A stretch of 64,000 nt of DNA from Spectribacter acetivorans. Lineage in GTDB: Bacteria > Pseudomonadota > Gammaproteobacteria > Nevskiales > Salinisphaeraceae. The notes under the pieces are model-generated. The model was not told the origin of the DNA and made no database searches. It saw nothing but the letters and a program-made list of their open reading frames with translations. Below are positions 1 to 8,894 of the stretch, piece after piece. The number at the start of each line of letters is the position of its first letter. Within the stretch, counting starts at the first letter, position 1. The DNA is taken from positions 1-64,000 of the forward strand of contig NZ_JAVRHY010000008.1 of the NCBI RefSeq assembly GCF_031846305.1, in the 5' to 3' direction. The position numbers were made by a program, and so were the translations under genes.

Positions 1-20
1 GGCCGCCCCACAGGGCGGCC
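1..20 (-). terminator. Probable hairpin terminator downstream of pntB
   Basis: A perfect 8-bp stem (GGCCGCCC, loop CACA, GGGCGGCC) lies 26 bp past the pntB stop, where the transhydrogenase operon should end. The U-tract of a minus-strand terminator would lie before base 1, outside the window, so only the stem can be verified. Confidence 0.5.
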
Positions 21-46
21 TCTTGCTTACGCACGGAAGTAGCCGA

Positions 47-1444
47 TCAGAGCTGCTTGAGCCCGCCGGCCAGGTCGCTGCAGACCTGCTTGGCGTCGCC
101 GAAGATCATGCGGGTGTTGTCGCCAAAGAACAGAGCGTTCTGCACGCCGGAGAAGCCGGTGCCCTTGCCGCGCTTGATCACGTACACCTCGCGGGCCTTG
201 TCCACATCGAGAATCGGCATGCCGTAGATGGGGCTGGATTCGTCGGTGCGGGCGGCCGGGTTGACCACGTCATTGGCGCCGATCACCAGTGCCGCATCAG
301 CGGTCGGGAACTCGGCGTTGATGTCCTCGAGATCGTAGATCATGTCGTAGGGCACGCCGGCCTCGGCCAGCAGTACGTTCATATGACCCGGCATACGGCC
401 GGCAACCGGGTGGATGGCGAACTTCACGTCCACGCCGTGCTCCTTCTGGAGCATCTGCACGAATTCCCACAGCTTGTGCTGGGCCTGGGCCACGGCCAGG
501 CCGTAGCCGGGCACGATGATCAGGGAGTCGGAGTAGGCGAAGCTGGCGGATGCGTCGAACGCTTCCACCGATTTCATCTCGCCCTCGGGACCTTCCGCTT
601 CGGCGCCATCGTCCACGCCGAAACCGGCGAACAGGACGTTGGTGATCGACCGGTTCATGGCATTGGCCATCAGGAAGGTCAGCAGCGTGCCGGCCGAGCC
701 GACCACGGTGCCGGCGATGATCATGGCCGGGTTGGACAGCACGAAGCCCTCGAACGCAACGGCCAGGCCGGTGAGCGCGTTATAGAGCGAAATCACCACC
801 GGCATGTCGGCACCGCCGATCGGGTTGGTGATCACCAGACCGAGCACCAGCGTGGTGATCAGCAGCAGCGTCACCAGCACCGGGGCGCTGGATTCGGCCA
901 TCACGATCATCACGCCAAGCACCACGGCCGCCAGGGCCACACCGCCGTTGATCAGGTGCTGTTGCGGCAGGCGGATGGTCTTCTTCTGCACACCTTCCAG
1001 CTTGGCCCAGGCCACCAGACTGCCGGAGAAGGACACCGCGCCGATGATGGCGCCGGCCACCGCGAGAATCAGCACCGTGGTGCCGTGCGTCCAGGCCGCG
1101 CCGGAATACATTTCTACCAGCGCAATCGCGGCCGCGGCACCGCCGCCCATTCCGTTGTACAGCGCCACCATCTGCGGCATGGCGGTCATCTGCACCCGCT
1201 TGCCGGAGATCCAGGCGCCGATGCCACCGATGCCGATGGCCAGCAGGATCAGGAAGTAGCGGCCGACGCCGGCTTCCATCGCCGGATGCCACAGCGTAAC
1301 CACGGTGGCCAGGACCATACCGGCACCCGCCCAGACAATGCCTCCGCGGGCAGTCTTGGGCGAGCCCATGCGCTTGAGGCCCATGATGAACAGGACGGCG
1401 GCAATGAAGTAGCTCGCCTCGACGGTGAATGACCAGAAATCCAT
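47..1444 (-). CDS. pntB: NAD(P) transhydrogenase subunit beta PntB
   Basis: 465-residue inner-membrane subunit of the proton-translocating transhydrogenase, which moves hydride between NADH and NADP+ using the proton gradient and supplies NADPH. The N-terminal half is strongly hydrophobic with about nine helices (for example AVLFIMGLKRMGSP near residue 20). The C-terminal ~180 residues form the NADP-binding domain III, with the family motif GYGLAVAQAQH and later GANDVVNPAAR and KRGKGTGFSGVQN. Length matches PntB. It is the last gene of the minus-strand pntAA-pntAB-pntB operon, 56 bp after pntAB. The identification is essentially certain from sequence recall. Confidence 0.97.
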   Translation of the reverse strand: MDFWSFTVEASYFIAAVLFIMGLKRMGSPKTARGGIVWAGAGMVLATVVTLWHPAMEAGVGRYFLILLAIGIGGIGAWISGKRVQMTAMPQMVALYNGMGGGAAAAIALVEMYSGAAWTHGTTVLILAVAGAIIGAVSFSGSLVAWAKLEGVQKKTIRLPQQHLINGGVALAAVVLGVMIVMAESSAPVLVTLLLITTLVLGLVITNPIGGADMPVVISLYNALTGLAVAFEGFVLSNPAMIIAGTVVGSAGTLLTFLMANAMNRSITNVLFAGFGVDDGAEAEGPEGEMKSVEAFDASASFAYSDSLIIVPGYGLAVAQAQHKLWEFVQMLQKEHGVDVKFAIHPVAGRMPGHMNVLLAEAGVPYDMIYDLEDINAEFPTADAALVIGANDVVNPAARTDESSPIYGMPILDVDKAREVYVIKRGKGTGFSGVQNALFFGDNTRMIFGDAKQVCSDLAGGLKQL

Positions 1445-1500
1445 AGCGGTTGACCTTTATTCGGAGCTCGGTGGCGCGTGATCGGCGTTGGTCGCCGGCC

Positions 1501-1785
1501 CTAGTCCTTGGAAGACTTGAACATTTCCAGCATGCGCTCGGTCACGACGTAGCCGCCCACGGCGTTACCCGCCGCCAGCACCACGCCGACAAAGCCGATC
1601 AGCGTCTCCCAGAAACCATGGGCGTGGCCCAGCGCCACCATCGCGCCCACCAGCACGATGCCGTGCACGAAGTTGGAGCCCGACATCAGCGGCGTGTGCA
1701 GAATCACCGGCACGCGGCCGATGATCTCGTAGCCGGTAAAGGCCGCGAGCATGAAGATGTAGAGGGCAACGAATCCGGTAATCAT
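1501..1785 (-). CDS. pntAB: NAD(P) transhydrogenase subunit alpha part 2 (membrane part)
   Basis: 94-residue membrane subunit corresponding to domain II of PntA in the three-subunit form of the enzyme (as in Rhodospirillum rubrum). It carries three hydrophobic helices: GFVALYIFMLAAFTGYEII, FVHGIVLVGAMVALGHA and ETLIGFVGVVLAAGNAVGGY. The RVPVILHTPLMSGSNFVHG segment between helices 1 and 2 is typical of the family. I start at the ATG at 1785 (MITGFVALY) rather than the upstream ATG at 1812, because family members begin just before helix 1. It sits between pntAA (70 bp away) and pntB (56 bp). Confidence 0.95.
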   Translation of the reverse strand: MITGFVALYIFMLAAFTGYEIIGRVPVILHTPLMSGSNFVHGIVLVGAMVALGHAHGFWETLIGFVGVVLAAGNAVGGYVVTERMLEMFKSSKD

Positions 1786-1855
1786 TGAGCAGTCTCCCTG
1801 GACGTGTCGCACGTTGCGGGGCGCCGCCGACGGCCGCGCCCGGCATCGCCGATGC

Positions 1856-3028
1856 CTATTTCTTGAGCGCTTCCTTGGCAGCCTCGTTCACGATCTCGCC
1901 GTCGCGCGTGAGCACGGACTTGGCGAGGACCTCGTCGTCCCAGTTGATCGCCAGCTTGCGCGGCTTGGGGCCCTTGGACTTGTCGTCCTCGCCCTCGTCG
2001 TCTTCCTCGACCAGGATCAGGCTGAGGAAGTTGAACAGGTTCTGCGCGTACATCTCGCTGGCGTGTTCGGCCAGCTCGCCGGCCATGTTGGTCGGGCCGA
2101 GAATGGTGACCGACCCGTGCTTGACCGTCTCGCCGGGCTTGGTCAGCTCGCAGTTGCCGCCGCCGGCGGCACCCAGATCGACCAGCACCGAGCCGGCCTT
2201 CATGCCGTCGACCATCGCCTTGGAGATGATCTTGGGCGCCGGCCGGCCGGGCACGGCGGCGGTGGTGATCACCGCATCCGCCTGGCCCACGTGCTTGGCC
2301 AGCATTTCCTGCTGCTTGGCCTTCTCGTCATCGGTCAGTTCGCGGGCGTAACCGCCCTCGGCCTCGGCCTTGACGCCTTCGGCCACCAGGAACTCGGCAC
2401 CCAGCGACTCGACCTGTTCCTTGGTGTCGGTGCGCACGTCATAGGCCTCGACCTTGGCGCCCAGCCGCTTGGCCGTGGCGATGGCCTGCAGGCCAGCAAC
2501 GCCGGCGCCGATCACCAGAACCTTGGCCGGGCGGATGGTGCCGGCGGCGGTGGTGAGCATGGGCAGGAAGCGCTCGAGATTGCTCGCCGCCATCAGCGCG
2601 GCCTTGTAGCCGGCCGCCGAGGCCTGCGAGGACAGCGCGTCCATGCTCTGGGCGCGAGTGATGCGCGGCACCAGCTCCATCGCGAAGCAGGTCACGCCGG
2701 CCTTGCACATGGCTTCCACGGCGTCCGCATTCTGATGGGCCTGGACGAAGCTGAGCAGTATCGAGCCCTTCTTCATCTTGGCCAGATTGGTGGCCGACGG
2801 CGCATTCACTGCCAGCACCACGTCGGCGCCGTAGATGTCGGCCGCGCGGCCGGCGATCTTGGTGTCTTCGCCATAGGCATCGTCGGGAATGCGCGAGCCA
2901 TCGCCGGCGCCTTTCTGAACCCGCAATTCGACGCCCAGCTTGGTCAGCTTGTCCGCCACCTTGGGCACCATCGCGACGCGGGTCTCCCCGCTCGCCGCCT
3001 CTTTCGGCACTGCGATTTTTACGCTCAT
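1856..3028 (-). CDS. pntAA: NAD(P) transhydrogenase subunit alpha part 1 (NAD-binding)
   Basis: 390-residue soluble domain I of the transhydrogenase, binding NAD(H) on the cytoplasmic face. It is related to alanine dehydrogenase: N-terminal KIAVPKEAASGETRVAMVP, a Rossmann glycine motif VLVIGAGVAGLQAIATAKRLG near the middle, and the mobile-loop region RELTDDEKAKQQEMLAKHV. The C-terminal acidic linker (EEDDEGEDDKSKGPKPRKL) is longer and more charged than in model enzymes, which fits a halophilic lifestyle. Start chosen at the ATG at 3028 (MSVKIAVPKE), where homologs begin; 17 extra codons upstream are open but unlike the family. First gene of the pnt operon. Confidence 0.96.
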   Translation of the reverse strand: MSVKIAVPKEAASGETRVAMVPKVADKLTKLGVELRVQKGAGDGSRIPDDAYGEDTKIAGRAADIYGADVVLAVNAPSATNLAKMKKGSILLSFVQAHQNADAVEAMCKAGVTCFAMELVPRITRAQSMDALSSQASAAGYKAALMAASNLERFLPMLTTAAGTIRPAKVLVIGAGVAGLQAIATAKRLGAKVEAYDVRTDTKEQVESLGAEFLVAEGVKAEAEGGYARELTDDEKAKQQEMLAKHVGQADAVITTAAVPGRPAPKIISKAMVDGMKAGSVLVDLGAAGGGNCELTKPGETVKHGSVTILGPTNMAGELAEHASEMYAQNLFNFLSLILVEEDDEGEDDKSKGPKPRKLAINWDDEVLAKSVLTRDGEIVNEAAKEALKK

Positions 3029-3159
3029 GTTCTGGTTCCAGACCTTGTTCAGTGGTTGTTGCCCGCTCGACTGTCCCATGGTGGAACGGTTTCTCCCCGG
3101 CGAGCGCCAGACGGTAGCAGTCTAACCGATACGCGCGGCCGATACGTAATCCTGGCCGC

Positions 3160-3912
3160 TCACCGGCCGCTTTCCAGCTGCGGCGAGGCCGCCTCGTAAT
3201 GCGGCGGAATCTCGAACATCAGGCCCGGGATAGTATCGTGCGACACGCGTGACAGCGTGCGCCGCCGGCCTTCGCGCCCGTCCTGATAGCGGATCGGCAC
3301 ACCGTCGAGTTCCAGGTACGGCAACCCGACGTACTCCATGCCGGTGCCGGCCAGCAGCGTCTGCATCAGTTCGAACATCACCGCCACGGTATCGAATTCG
3401 TCCGCTGTCATCCCCAGCGCATCGCGGCTGGCCACACAGAGTTGATCCTCGGCCTTGCCGCCGCGGCGGACCTGGAACACGGTACAGGCCCGGCCGGCAA
3501 TCTCTTCCCGGGTGTCGGTGGCAGTCACGTCGACCTCCGGCGAAGCGCCGAAACCCGGCACCTGATCGGCCAGTGCGGCGCGGGCGATCTCGCGCTCAGC
3601 CGCCGGCAGCTCGGCCAGCCTGGTTTCCATGCGCTCCCGCAACGTCCGGATGCGATCGCGGATGCGGGCGGCCGCGTCCTCATCCATGCGGGTGTAGCGA
3701 TTCCGGTCCGGGTTCACCGAATAGATAGCGTTATCGGCCCGGCGGTAGAGTTGCCAGCTATCGCTGCCATCGTCGATGCGGATCTCGCCGGCGCGCACGC
3801 GTAGCTTGAACGGATCGTCGCCCTCGTCGTATACCAGCGTCACGTCGGCCGCGGCCGTGGCCGCGACCAGGGCCAGCACCGCGGTGAGATAGACTTTCGA
3901 CGCCATGGACAT
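3160..3912 (-). CDS. Secreted protein of unknown function (DUF4412-like)
   Basis: 250 residues with a clear Sec signal peptide (about residues 1-22, VYLTAVLALVAATAAA then DVTLVY). The mature part has beta-rich segments (ITLVYDEGDD-type start, FKLRVRAGEIRIDDGSDSWQ) reading like periplasmic proteins that report on a small ligand, and a helical charged stretch rich in Arg (residues 75-105). One Cys pair is possible (RACTVFQV and DQLCVAS). I do not recognise a specific function; the resemblance to DUF4412-type proteins is loose. It is divergent from the exonuclease gene with only 46 bp between starts, so both promoters must lie in or near that gap. MASK at residue 3 is an equally plausible start. 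Confidence 0.75.
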   Translation of the reverse strand: MSMASKVYLTAVLALVAATAAADVTLVYDEGDDPFKLRVRAGEIRIDDGSDSWQLYRRADNAIYSVNPDRNRYTRMDEDAAARIRDRIRTLRERMETRLAELPAAEREIARAALADQVPGFGASPEVDVTATDTREEIAGRACTVFQVRRGGKAEDQLCVASRDALGMTADEFDTVAVMFELMQTLLAGTGMEYVGLPYLELDGVPIRYQDGREGRRRTLSRVSHDTIPGLMFEIPPHYEAASPQLESGR

Positions 3913-3958
3913 GAGCGCGACCGGGAATTGGTGATGACAAGGCCGGCACTGTAATCCG

Positions 3959-4846
3959 ATGCTCCTGGTCGATGCCAGCGTCTACATCTTTCGCGCCTGG
4001 TTTTCCCTGCCGGCCACCATGACCGGCCCGGACGGCGAGCCGGTGAACGCCGCCTACGGCTTCGCCGATTTCCTGGCCGGACTGCTGGGCGAAACGCAGC
4101 CTACCCACGCCGCCATTGCATTCGACGAATCGCTGGACAGTTCCTTCCGCAACGAGATCGATCCCGACTACAAGGCCAACCGCGAGCCGGCCCCGCCGTC
4201 GCTCAAGGCCCAGATCACCGTCTGCATGGCCCTGTGCCGGGCGCTGGGCCTGGCAACCCTGTCGAGCCCGCGCTATGAGGCGGATGACCTGATCGGCACG
4301 CTGGCCGCGCGGGCGCGGCAGCAGGGCCGGGCCGTCACCATCGTGTCCACCGACAAGGACCTGGCCCAGCTTCTGGTCGACGGGGACTGCCTGTACGACT
4401 ACGCCCGCGGTGCGCGACTGGACCCTGCCGCCATCATCGAGCGCTTCGGCGTGCGCTGCGCGCAGATGCCGGACTACCTGGGCCTGGTAGGCGATGCGGT
4501 CGACAACATTCCCGGCGTCGCCGGCATCGGCGCGAAAACCGCCGCCGCCCTGCTGGCCGATGGTCGTGATCTCGATAGCCTGTACGCGAATCTGGACGCT
4601 GTCGCCGCCATGCCGATTCGCGGCGCCACAGCGGCCCGGCGCAAGCTCGAGGCCGGGCGCGAAGCCGCGTTCCGATCGCGGGAACTGGCCCGTATCGTCA
4701 CCGATGTGCCGCTGGACGTCGGCCCCGAAGACATCCGTTGGGAAGGTACCGATACCGCCGCCCTGGTCGAGTGGTGCGATCAACTCGGCCTGGGTTCGCG
4801 ACTGCGCCAGCGGCTCACCGACCTGTGTGCCCCGCATGAACGATAA
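3959..4846 (+). CDS. 5'-3' exonuclease / flap endonuclease family
   Basis: 295 residues homologous to the N-terminal 5'-3' exonuclease domain of DNA polymerase I and to stand-alone ExoIX/Xni proteins. Visible family signatures are the metal-binding LLVDASVYIFRAW at the N-terminus, AFDESLDSSFRNEIDPDYK, the acidic YEADDLIGTLA, STDKDLAQLL, and the helix-hairpin-helix GDAVDNIPGVAGIGAKTA that binds duplex DNA. No polymerase domain follows. Likely role: removal of 5' flaps or RNA in repair and replication. Its stop codon overlaps the next gene by 11 bp, suggesting cotranscription. Confidence 0.92.
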   Translation: MLLVDASVYIFRAWFSLPATMTGPDGEPVNAAYGFADFLAGLLGETQPTHAAIAFDESLDSSFRNEIDPDYKANREPAPPSLKAQITVCMALCRALGLATLSSPRYEADDLIGTLAARARQQGRAVTIVSTDKDLAQLLVDGDCLYDYARGARLDPAAIIERFGVRCAQMPDYLGLVGDAVDNIPGVAGIGAKTAAALLADGRDLDSLYANLDAVAAMPIRGATAARRKLEAGREAAFRSRELARIVTDVPLDVGPEDIRWEGTDTAALVEWCDQLGLGSRLRQRLTDLCAPHER

Positions 4847-5729
4847 CGACGACATCTGGCCGGCCATCGAGCAGGCGCTGCGCGCGGCGCTGGGAGAATC
4901 CTTCCGCCTGGGCGAGGCGCAGCCGGTCAGCGGCGCCAGCATGGACCGGGCCTACCGCGTCGCCACCACCGACGGAACGCTGTTCCTCAAGATCGGACGC
5001 CCCGAACGCGAAGCGGACTTTGTCGCCGAAGCGGCGGGGCTCACGGAACTGGGCCAGGCCCACGGCCTGCGGGTGCCCGGCGTGCTAGCCCGGGGACGGG
5101 CCGGGCCGGCGGCATTTCTGGCGATCGAGCATCTGGCCCTGCGACCGCTGGACGCCGAGGCCATGACCGCCCTGGGCGAGGGGCTGGCCGAACTGCACGG
5201 CATCGCCGCACCCCGCTTCGGCTGGGACCGGGACAACACCATCGGCACCACCCCGCAGCGCAACGCCCGCACCGGCCAATGGCTGGAGTTCTGGCGGGAG
5301 AACCGCCTCGGCTATCAACTGGAACTGGCCGCGGAACGCGGCAACCGCGAGCTGGCCCGCGCCGGCGACCGGCTGCTGGCAACACTGCCCGATCTGCTGG
5401 CCGGCCACCGGCCCGAAGCCTCGCTGCTGCACGGGGATCTCTGGGGTGGCAACGCCGCCATGGACGACGCCGGCCGGCCGGTGATCTTCGATCCGGCGGT
5501 CTATTACGGTGACCGCGAAACCGACCTGGCCATGACCGAATTGTTCGGCGGCTTCTCGCCGCTGTTCTTCGAGGCCTATCACGGCGCCTGGCCGCTCGAG
5601 GCCGGCTATCGGGAAATCCGCCGGGACCTCTACCAGCTCTATCACCTGCTCAATCACGACGCCCTGTTCGGCGGGCATTATGCCGCCGAGTCGCAGCGGG
5701 TGATCGAGCGATTGCTGGCGAAGGGTTGA
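4836..5729 (+). CDS. Fructosamine kinase / ketosamine-3-kinase family protein
   Basis: 297 residues. Members phosphorylate ketosamines on glycated proteins or small molecules so the sugar falls off; the true bacterial substrate is often unknown. The N-terminal lobe has SGASMDRAYRVATTDGTLFLKIG (the Lys of the ATP site), and the catalytic part has LLHGDLWGGNAAM followed by IFDPAVYYGDRETDLAMTELFGGF, which are the family's strongest motifs. Starts at the ATG at 4836, inside the end of the exonuclease gene, because this gives the family's usual N-terminus and length (about 290 residues). Ends 20 bp before a hairpin shared with the opposing gene. Confidence 0.92.
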   Translation: MNDNDDIWPAIEQALRAALGESFRLGEAQPVSGASMDRAYRVATTDGTLFLKIGRPEREADFVAEAAGLTELGQAHGLRVPGVLARGRAGPAAFLAIEHLALRPLDAEAMTALGEGLAELHGIAAPRFGWDRDNTIGTTPQRNARTGQWLEFWRENRLGYQLELAAERGNRELARAGDRLLATLPDLLAGHRPEASLLHGDLWGGNAAMDDAGRPVIFDPAVYYGDRETDLAMTELFGGFSPLFFEAYHGAWPLEAGYREIRRDLYQLYHLLNHDALFGGHYAAESQRVIERLLAKG

Positions 5730-5749
5730 ACGGCGGCAATCCCCCACCG

Positions 5750-5779
5750 AAAAAGGCCGCCCGGGAAGCCCGGGCGGCC
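5750..5779 (-). terminator. Rho-independent terminator for the delta-60 lipoprotein gene
   Basis: Perfect 11-bp GC stem (GGCCGCCCGGG, loop AAG, CCCGGGCGGCC; bases 5755-5779). On the minus strand it is followed by TTTTT (5750-5754), so it terminates the minus-strand gene ending at 5803. It may also slow plus-strand transcription from the fructosamine kinase gene. Confidence 0.85.
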
Positions 5780-5802
5780 ACTTAGCCGAACAGGATTGGC
5801 AA

Positions 5803-7431
5803 TTACTCTTCCGGCTCCAGGTCAACAATGACAACGCGCGCGCCGGCGTCATCGTTGCCGCGGGTGCCCATGGCAAGGCGAGACCCGTCAGCAGTTGCCT
5901 CGACAGTGAAGAACTGCTGCGTGACCGGGCCAGAGGTGTTCTGGATGTCATCATGCGGCAGCAGAATCAGACCGTCGTCATCCACGGTCGTGTCCAGCTG
6001 GCCATCGGGCGTCACCACATAGATCGCCGGCACGCCACCGTAGTAGCCCACATGCACCGAGGTGTCGTCGGGCAGCACCACCATGTCACGGCCGCGATCC
6101 TCGCCACTGACTTCCTGATCGTCGGTGAAATCGTTGGTGGTTTCGCTCTGGAAGGCCTGGGTGCCGGACGCATTGGGGTTTCCGTATCCCTCGTCAACCA
6201 TGGTGTCGCCGGCAACGCGGAACGTCACCACGTCCGGCCCGTCCGTGGCCAGATATTCCGACAGCGGGTCGTCGCTGGGCGGCCGCGTCCCGTTATTGGC
6301 CGCGCCATAGCCGGTGGTGATGTATTCACCATTGCTCTGGGGCACTGCGCCATAGGCCTCGGCAAAGCCGCCAACATCGCGGAAGGGATTGAACGCGGCA
6401 ATACCGGGGCCGGAAACACCGGCGATTGAGTCCATCGAAGGATCGATGAAATCACCGAACCCGGGATCCGGCTGGCCGTTCTCCTGCAGCTTGATCAGGA
6501 TGATGTGGTTGCCGAACCCATCGCCAAGATCGGTATAACCGGCGCTCATGATGCTGCCGTCGGCTTCCACGAAGCCACGACGAACGTTGTCGCCCGAGTT
6601 GGGCCCGCGCGGCGTGGTGTATTGATGCGCCGAGCCGCCACGGAAGCTGTTGTCGGCCATGCCGGTGTCCGCCATCAGGCGGGCCACGTACCGGTCCTGG
6701 TCAGTAGCGCCGGCCGAAACAGGCGCCGAACCGGCGCCGAGCACTACAAGACGCTCATCGGGCGCCTGGCTCGTATCAAGCAGTAGATCAGAGGCAGCAT
6801 CCACCGGGAAAACGCCGACGGTCGATTGATAGCTGCTGTTGTCCGTATTGGGCGTGGCAAATACCACTTCCTGGGCACCCTCCAGCAGGCCGTTGGAGCC
6901 GCCGTCATCACCGAATTCGGTGTCCACGGCGAAGTCACTGCTCGAATCCAGACGGAACAGGTAGACACTCTGTCCCTCGTCGAGCTCTGCTTCGCCATTG
7001 CCGTCGGCGGCATTGACGGCGATCACCAGATCGCCTTCGGCGGTCTGCACGATGCCGAAGCCCTGCTCGTCGCCCGAGGAAACGCTGCCCATGCCCTGGC
7101 CAGCGACGCGCACGTTGAGCGACATCACGCCATTGTCACCAAAGGTCTCGTCGACGTCGCCGTCGGCATCGTAGGCGAGGATGACGGTGCGCTGATCCTG
7201 CTGATCGCTGAACCCGATGGCGTAGACGCCGCCATTGCTGGCGTGAACGATGCCGTTGATGCCGTTGGCCCGAGTGGTGTCGTTGTCGATGACGGTGAAC
7301 TGCTCTGGCGGATCCTGCGGCATATCATCGCCGCCGCCATTACCGCCGCCACCGCTGCTGCCGCCGCAGGCGAAAAGGAAAGTGGGCAGGACGATGGCCG
7401 CCGCCCCTCGGCCGAGATGTGTCATGTTCAT
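5803..7431 (-). CDS. Delta-60 repeat lipoprotein of unknown function
   Basis: 542 residues with a lipoprotein signal peptide (lipobox LFAC at about residues 19-22, then a Gly/Ser linker). The body has several delta-60-type repeats, each with the pattern D-x-D-G-x-x-D-x-x-F-G-x-x-G: YDADGDVDETFGDNG, LDSSSDFAVDTEFGDDG, LQENGQPDPGFGDF, VTPDGQLDTTVDDDG. Such repeats build beta-propeller-like secreted or surface proteins of unknown role. It is strongly acidic. It is divergent from the imelysin-type operon, with 199 bp between starts that hold two Fur-like sites, so it may belong to the same iron response (inference). The ATG at 7425 is an alternative start. Confidence 0.8.
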   Translation of the reverse strand: MNMTHLGRGAAAIVLPTFLFACGGSSGGGGNGGGDDMPQDPPEQFTVIDNDTTRANGINGIVHASNGGVYAIGFSDQQDQRTVILAYDADGDVDETFGDNGVMSLNVRVAGQGMGSVSSGDEQGFGIVQTAEGDLVIAVNAADGNGEAELDEGQSVYLFRLDSSSDFAVDTEFGDDGGSNGLLEGAQEVVFATPNTDNSSYQSTVGVFPVDAASDLLLDTSQAPDERLVVLGAGSAPVSAGATDQDRYVARLMADTGMADNSFRGGSAHQYTTPRGPNSGDNVRRGFVEADGSIMSAGYTDLGDGFGNHIILIKLQENGQPDPGFGDFIDPSMDSIAGVSGPGIAAFNPFRDVGGFAEAYGAVPQSNGEYITTGYGAANNGTRPPSDDPLSEYLATDGPDVVTFRVAGDTMVDEGYGNPNASGTQAFQSETTNDFTDDQEVSGEDRGRDMVVLPDDTSVHVGYYGGVPAIYVVTPDGQLDTTVDDDGLILLPHDDIQNTSGPVTQQFFTVEATADGSRLAMGTRGNDDAGARVVIVDLEPEE

Positions 7432-7478
7432 AGTGGATGCGAATGCTTATCAGATGTATGAGCGACTAAGTTGTGACT

Positions 7479-7493
7479 GATTCGCATTCTCCT
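7479..7493 (-). promoter_or_regulatory. Fur-like site facing the delta-60 lipoprotein gene
   Basis: Read on the minus strand the site is GAGAATGCGAATC, two adjacent hexamers resembling the Fur unit GATAAT, about 50 bp before the lipoprotein start. The match is partial; the neighbouring iron-uptake genes raise its plausibility. Confidence 0.35.
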
Positions 7494-7558
7494 GTCAACC
7501 TTTCGTCATCCGGCCGGTGACCACCGGTATACCGACGCATACGCATCTATTTGCGTTT

Positions 7559-7580
7559 GCGATTTGTTATCATTTACATT
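7559..7580. promoter_or_regulatory. Fur-like site upstream of the imelysin operon
   Basis: Minus-strand reading TGTAAATGATAACAAATC gives successive hexamers GTAAAT, GATAAC, AAATCG, close to the Fur repeat GATAAT. It lies 50-70 bp before the ATG at 7631, a normal operator position for an iron-uptake operon. No matching -10/-35 pair was convincing. Confidence 0.45.
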
Positions 7581-7630
7581 GCGTTCACTCAGCGGGGTAC
7601 GCCCGCCGTCCACTTGCCCGGAGACCCGCC

Positions 7631-8875
7631 ATGACGCTGCGCCGCCTTGCGTTCCTGCCCGGCCTGCTGGCCTGCCTCGCGCTGGCCGGCTGCCCGTCCG
7701 ATGACTTCGAGAATTTCGGTAACAGCGGCGGCAGCGGCGGCGGTGGCAACGGCGGCCTGATCGGTGACGATGCCCGACGCGCCGTTCTGGCCGATATCGG
7801 CAGCGACATCATCCTGCCGGCGCTGGAGGACTTCGCGACCAAGGCCGACGCGTTGCAGAGCGCAATGTCGGCCCATGCGGCGGCTCCGAACGACGATCAG
7901 GCACTCATGGCGGCCCGCGACGCCTGGCGCGACGCGATGGTCAGCTGGCAGCGCAACGAGGTACTGCAGGTCGGACCGGCAGGCCGCTCGACCGGACTGG
8001 ACACCACGCCCGGCGGCGCCGATCTGCGCGGTCAGATCTACACCTTCCCGTTCCGCACGCCCTGCCAGATCGATCTGGCCGCGCTGGAGGACCGCGAGGT
8101 CAACGCGAACACCGCCATCAACATCAAGGGCCTGGGCGCCATTGAGTACCTGCTGTTCTTCGATGGCGCCAACCCCGATTGTCCGCCGCCATCCAGCGCC
8201 GATCTGGTGACCAAGCGCGCCCAGTACGCCAGCCGCCTGGCGGATTTCATTGCCAGCGTGGCCGATGATCTGGTCAACCGCTGGTCACCCTCGGGCGGCA
8301 ACTTCCTGGCCGAGTGGTCGACCGCCGGCGCCGGCAGCGACGTCTACATGCGCCCGCAGCAGGCACTCGACGCCCTGTCGGTGGCGCTGTTCTACGCCGA
8401 AAAGATCACGAAGGACGACAAGATCGCCGACCCCACCGGCATCGGCGCCACCGGGCTCACCCCGTGCCCCACCGCCAGCTGCCCGGAACGGCTGGAGTCG
8501 CGGCTGTCGATGAATTCCGGCGCCAACATTCGCGCCAACGTGCAGGCCTTCCGCGACATGTTCACGGGTGTGGACGACGGCATGGGCGTGAACGACCTGC
8601 TGCGCGGCATCGGCCGTGACGAGTTGGCCGATGACCTGGTCACCGAACTCGACGCCACCCTCGACCAGCTCGCCGCGCTCGACCCCGATTTCGACACCGC
8701 GGTGGCGGCCATTCCGGACGCCACCCAGTGCATGAATGCCAGCGCCAACCGCACCGGGCTGCCGGTGTGCAAGCTGCACGGCGACATCAAGGCGGCGATG
8801 GACATCTTCCGCGGCCCGATCGTGTCCGCGCTGTCGCTGGCCACGCCGAACGCCGCGGCCGGCGACAACGACTGA
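7631..8875 (+). CDS. Imelysin-family (M75) lipoprotein, iron-regulated type
   Basis: 414 residues, lipoprotein signal with lipobox LAGC (Cys about residue 20) followed by a Gly/Ser-rich linker. The rest is the helical imelysin fold: LIAARDAWRDAMVSWQRNE-type region, GGADLRGQIYTFPFRTPCQID, then GLGAIEYLLFFDGANPDC. Imelysin/IrpA proteins are periplasmic or outer-membrane-anchored iron-uptake factors. The usual GxHxxE metal motif reads GLGAIE here, so the His is replaced by Gly. The start at 7631 places the Met directly before the signal peptide; 38 open codons upstream are not signal-like. First gene of an operon with the HTTM, TonB receptor and PepSY genes. Confidence 0.9.
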   Translation: MTLRRLAFLPGLLACLALAGCPSDDFENFGNSGGSGGGGNGGLIGDDARRAVLADIGSDIILPALEDFATKADALQSAMSAHAAAPNDDQALMAARDAWRDAMVSWQRNEVLQVGPAGRSTGLDTTPGGADLRGQIYTFPFRTPCQIDLAALEDREVNANTAINIKGLGAIEYLLFFDGANPDCPPPSSADLVTKRAQYASRLADFIASVADDLVNRWSPSGGNFLAEWSTAGAGSDVYMRPQQALDALSVALFYAEKITKDDKIADPTGIGATGLTPCPTASCPERLESRLSMNSGANIRANVQAFRDMFTGVDDGMGVNDLLRGIGRDELADDLVTELDATLDQLAALDPDFDTAVAAIPDATQCMNASANRTGLPVCKLHGDIKAAMDIFRGPIVSALSLATPNAAAGDND

Positions 8876-8894
8876 ACTCGACCGACGTCACCCG

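Noticed and set aside
1814..3199. 461-codon open frame on the plus strand opposite pntAA, and similar long antisense frames (for example opposite pntB, the barrel gene and the LVIVD gene)
   Set aside because: They mirror confidently identified genes in GC-rich DNA, are rich in Arg/Ala/His/Gly, have no recognisable motifs and lie fully inside real coding regions.
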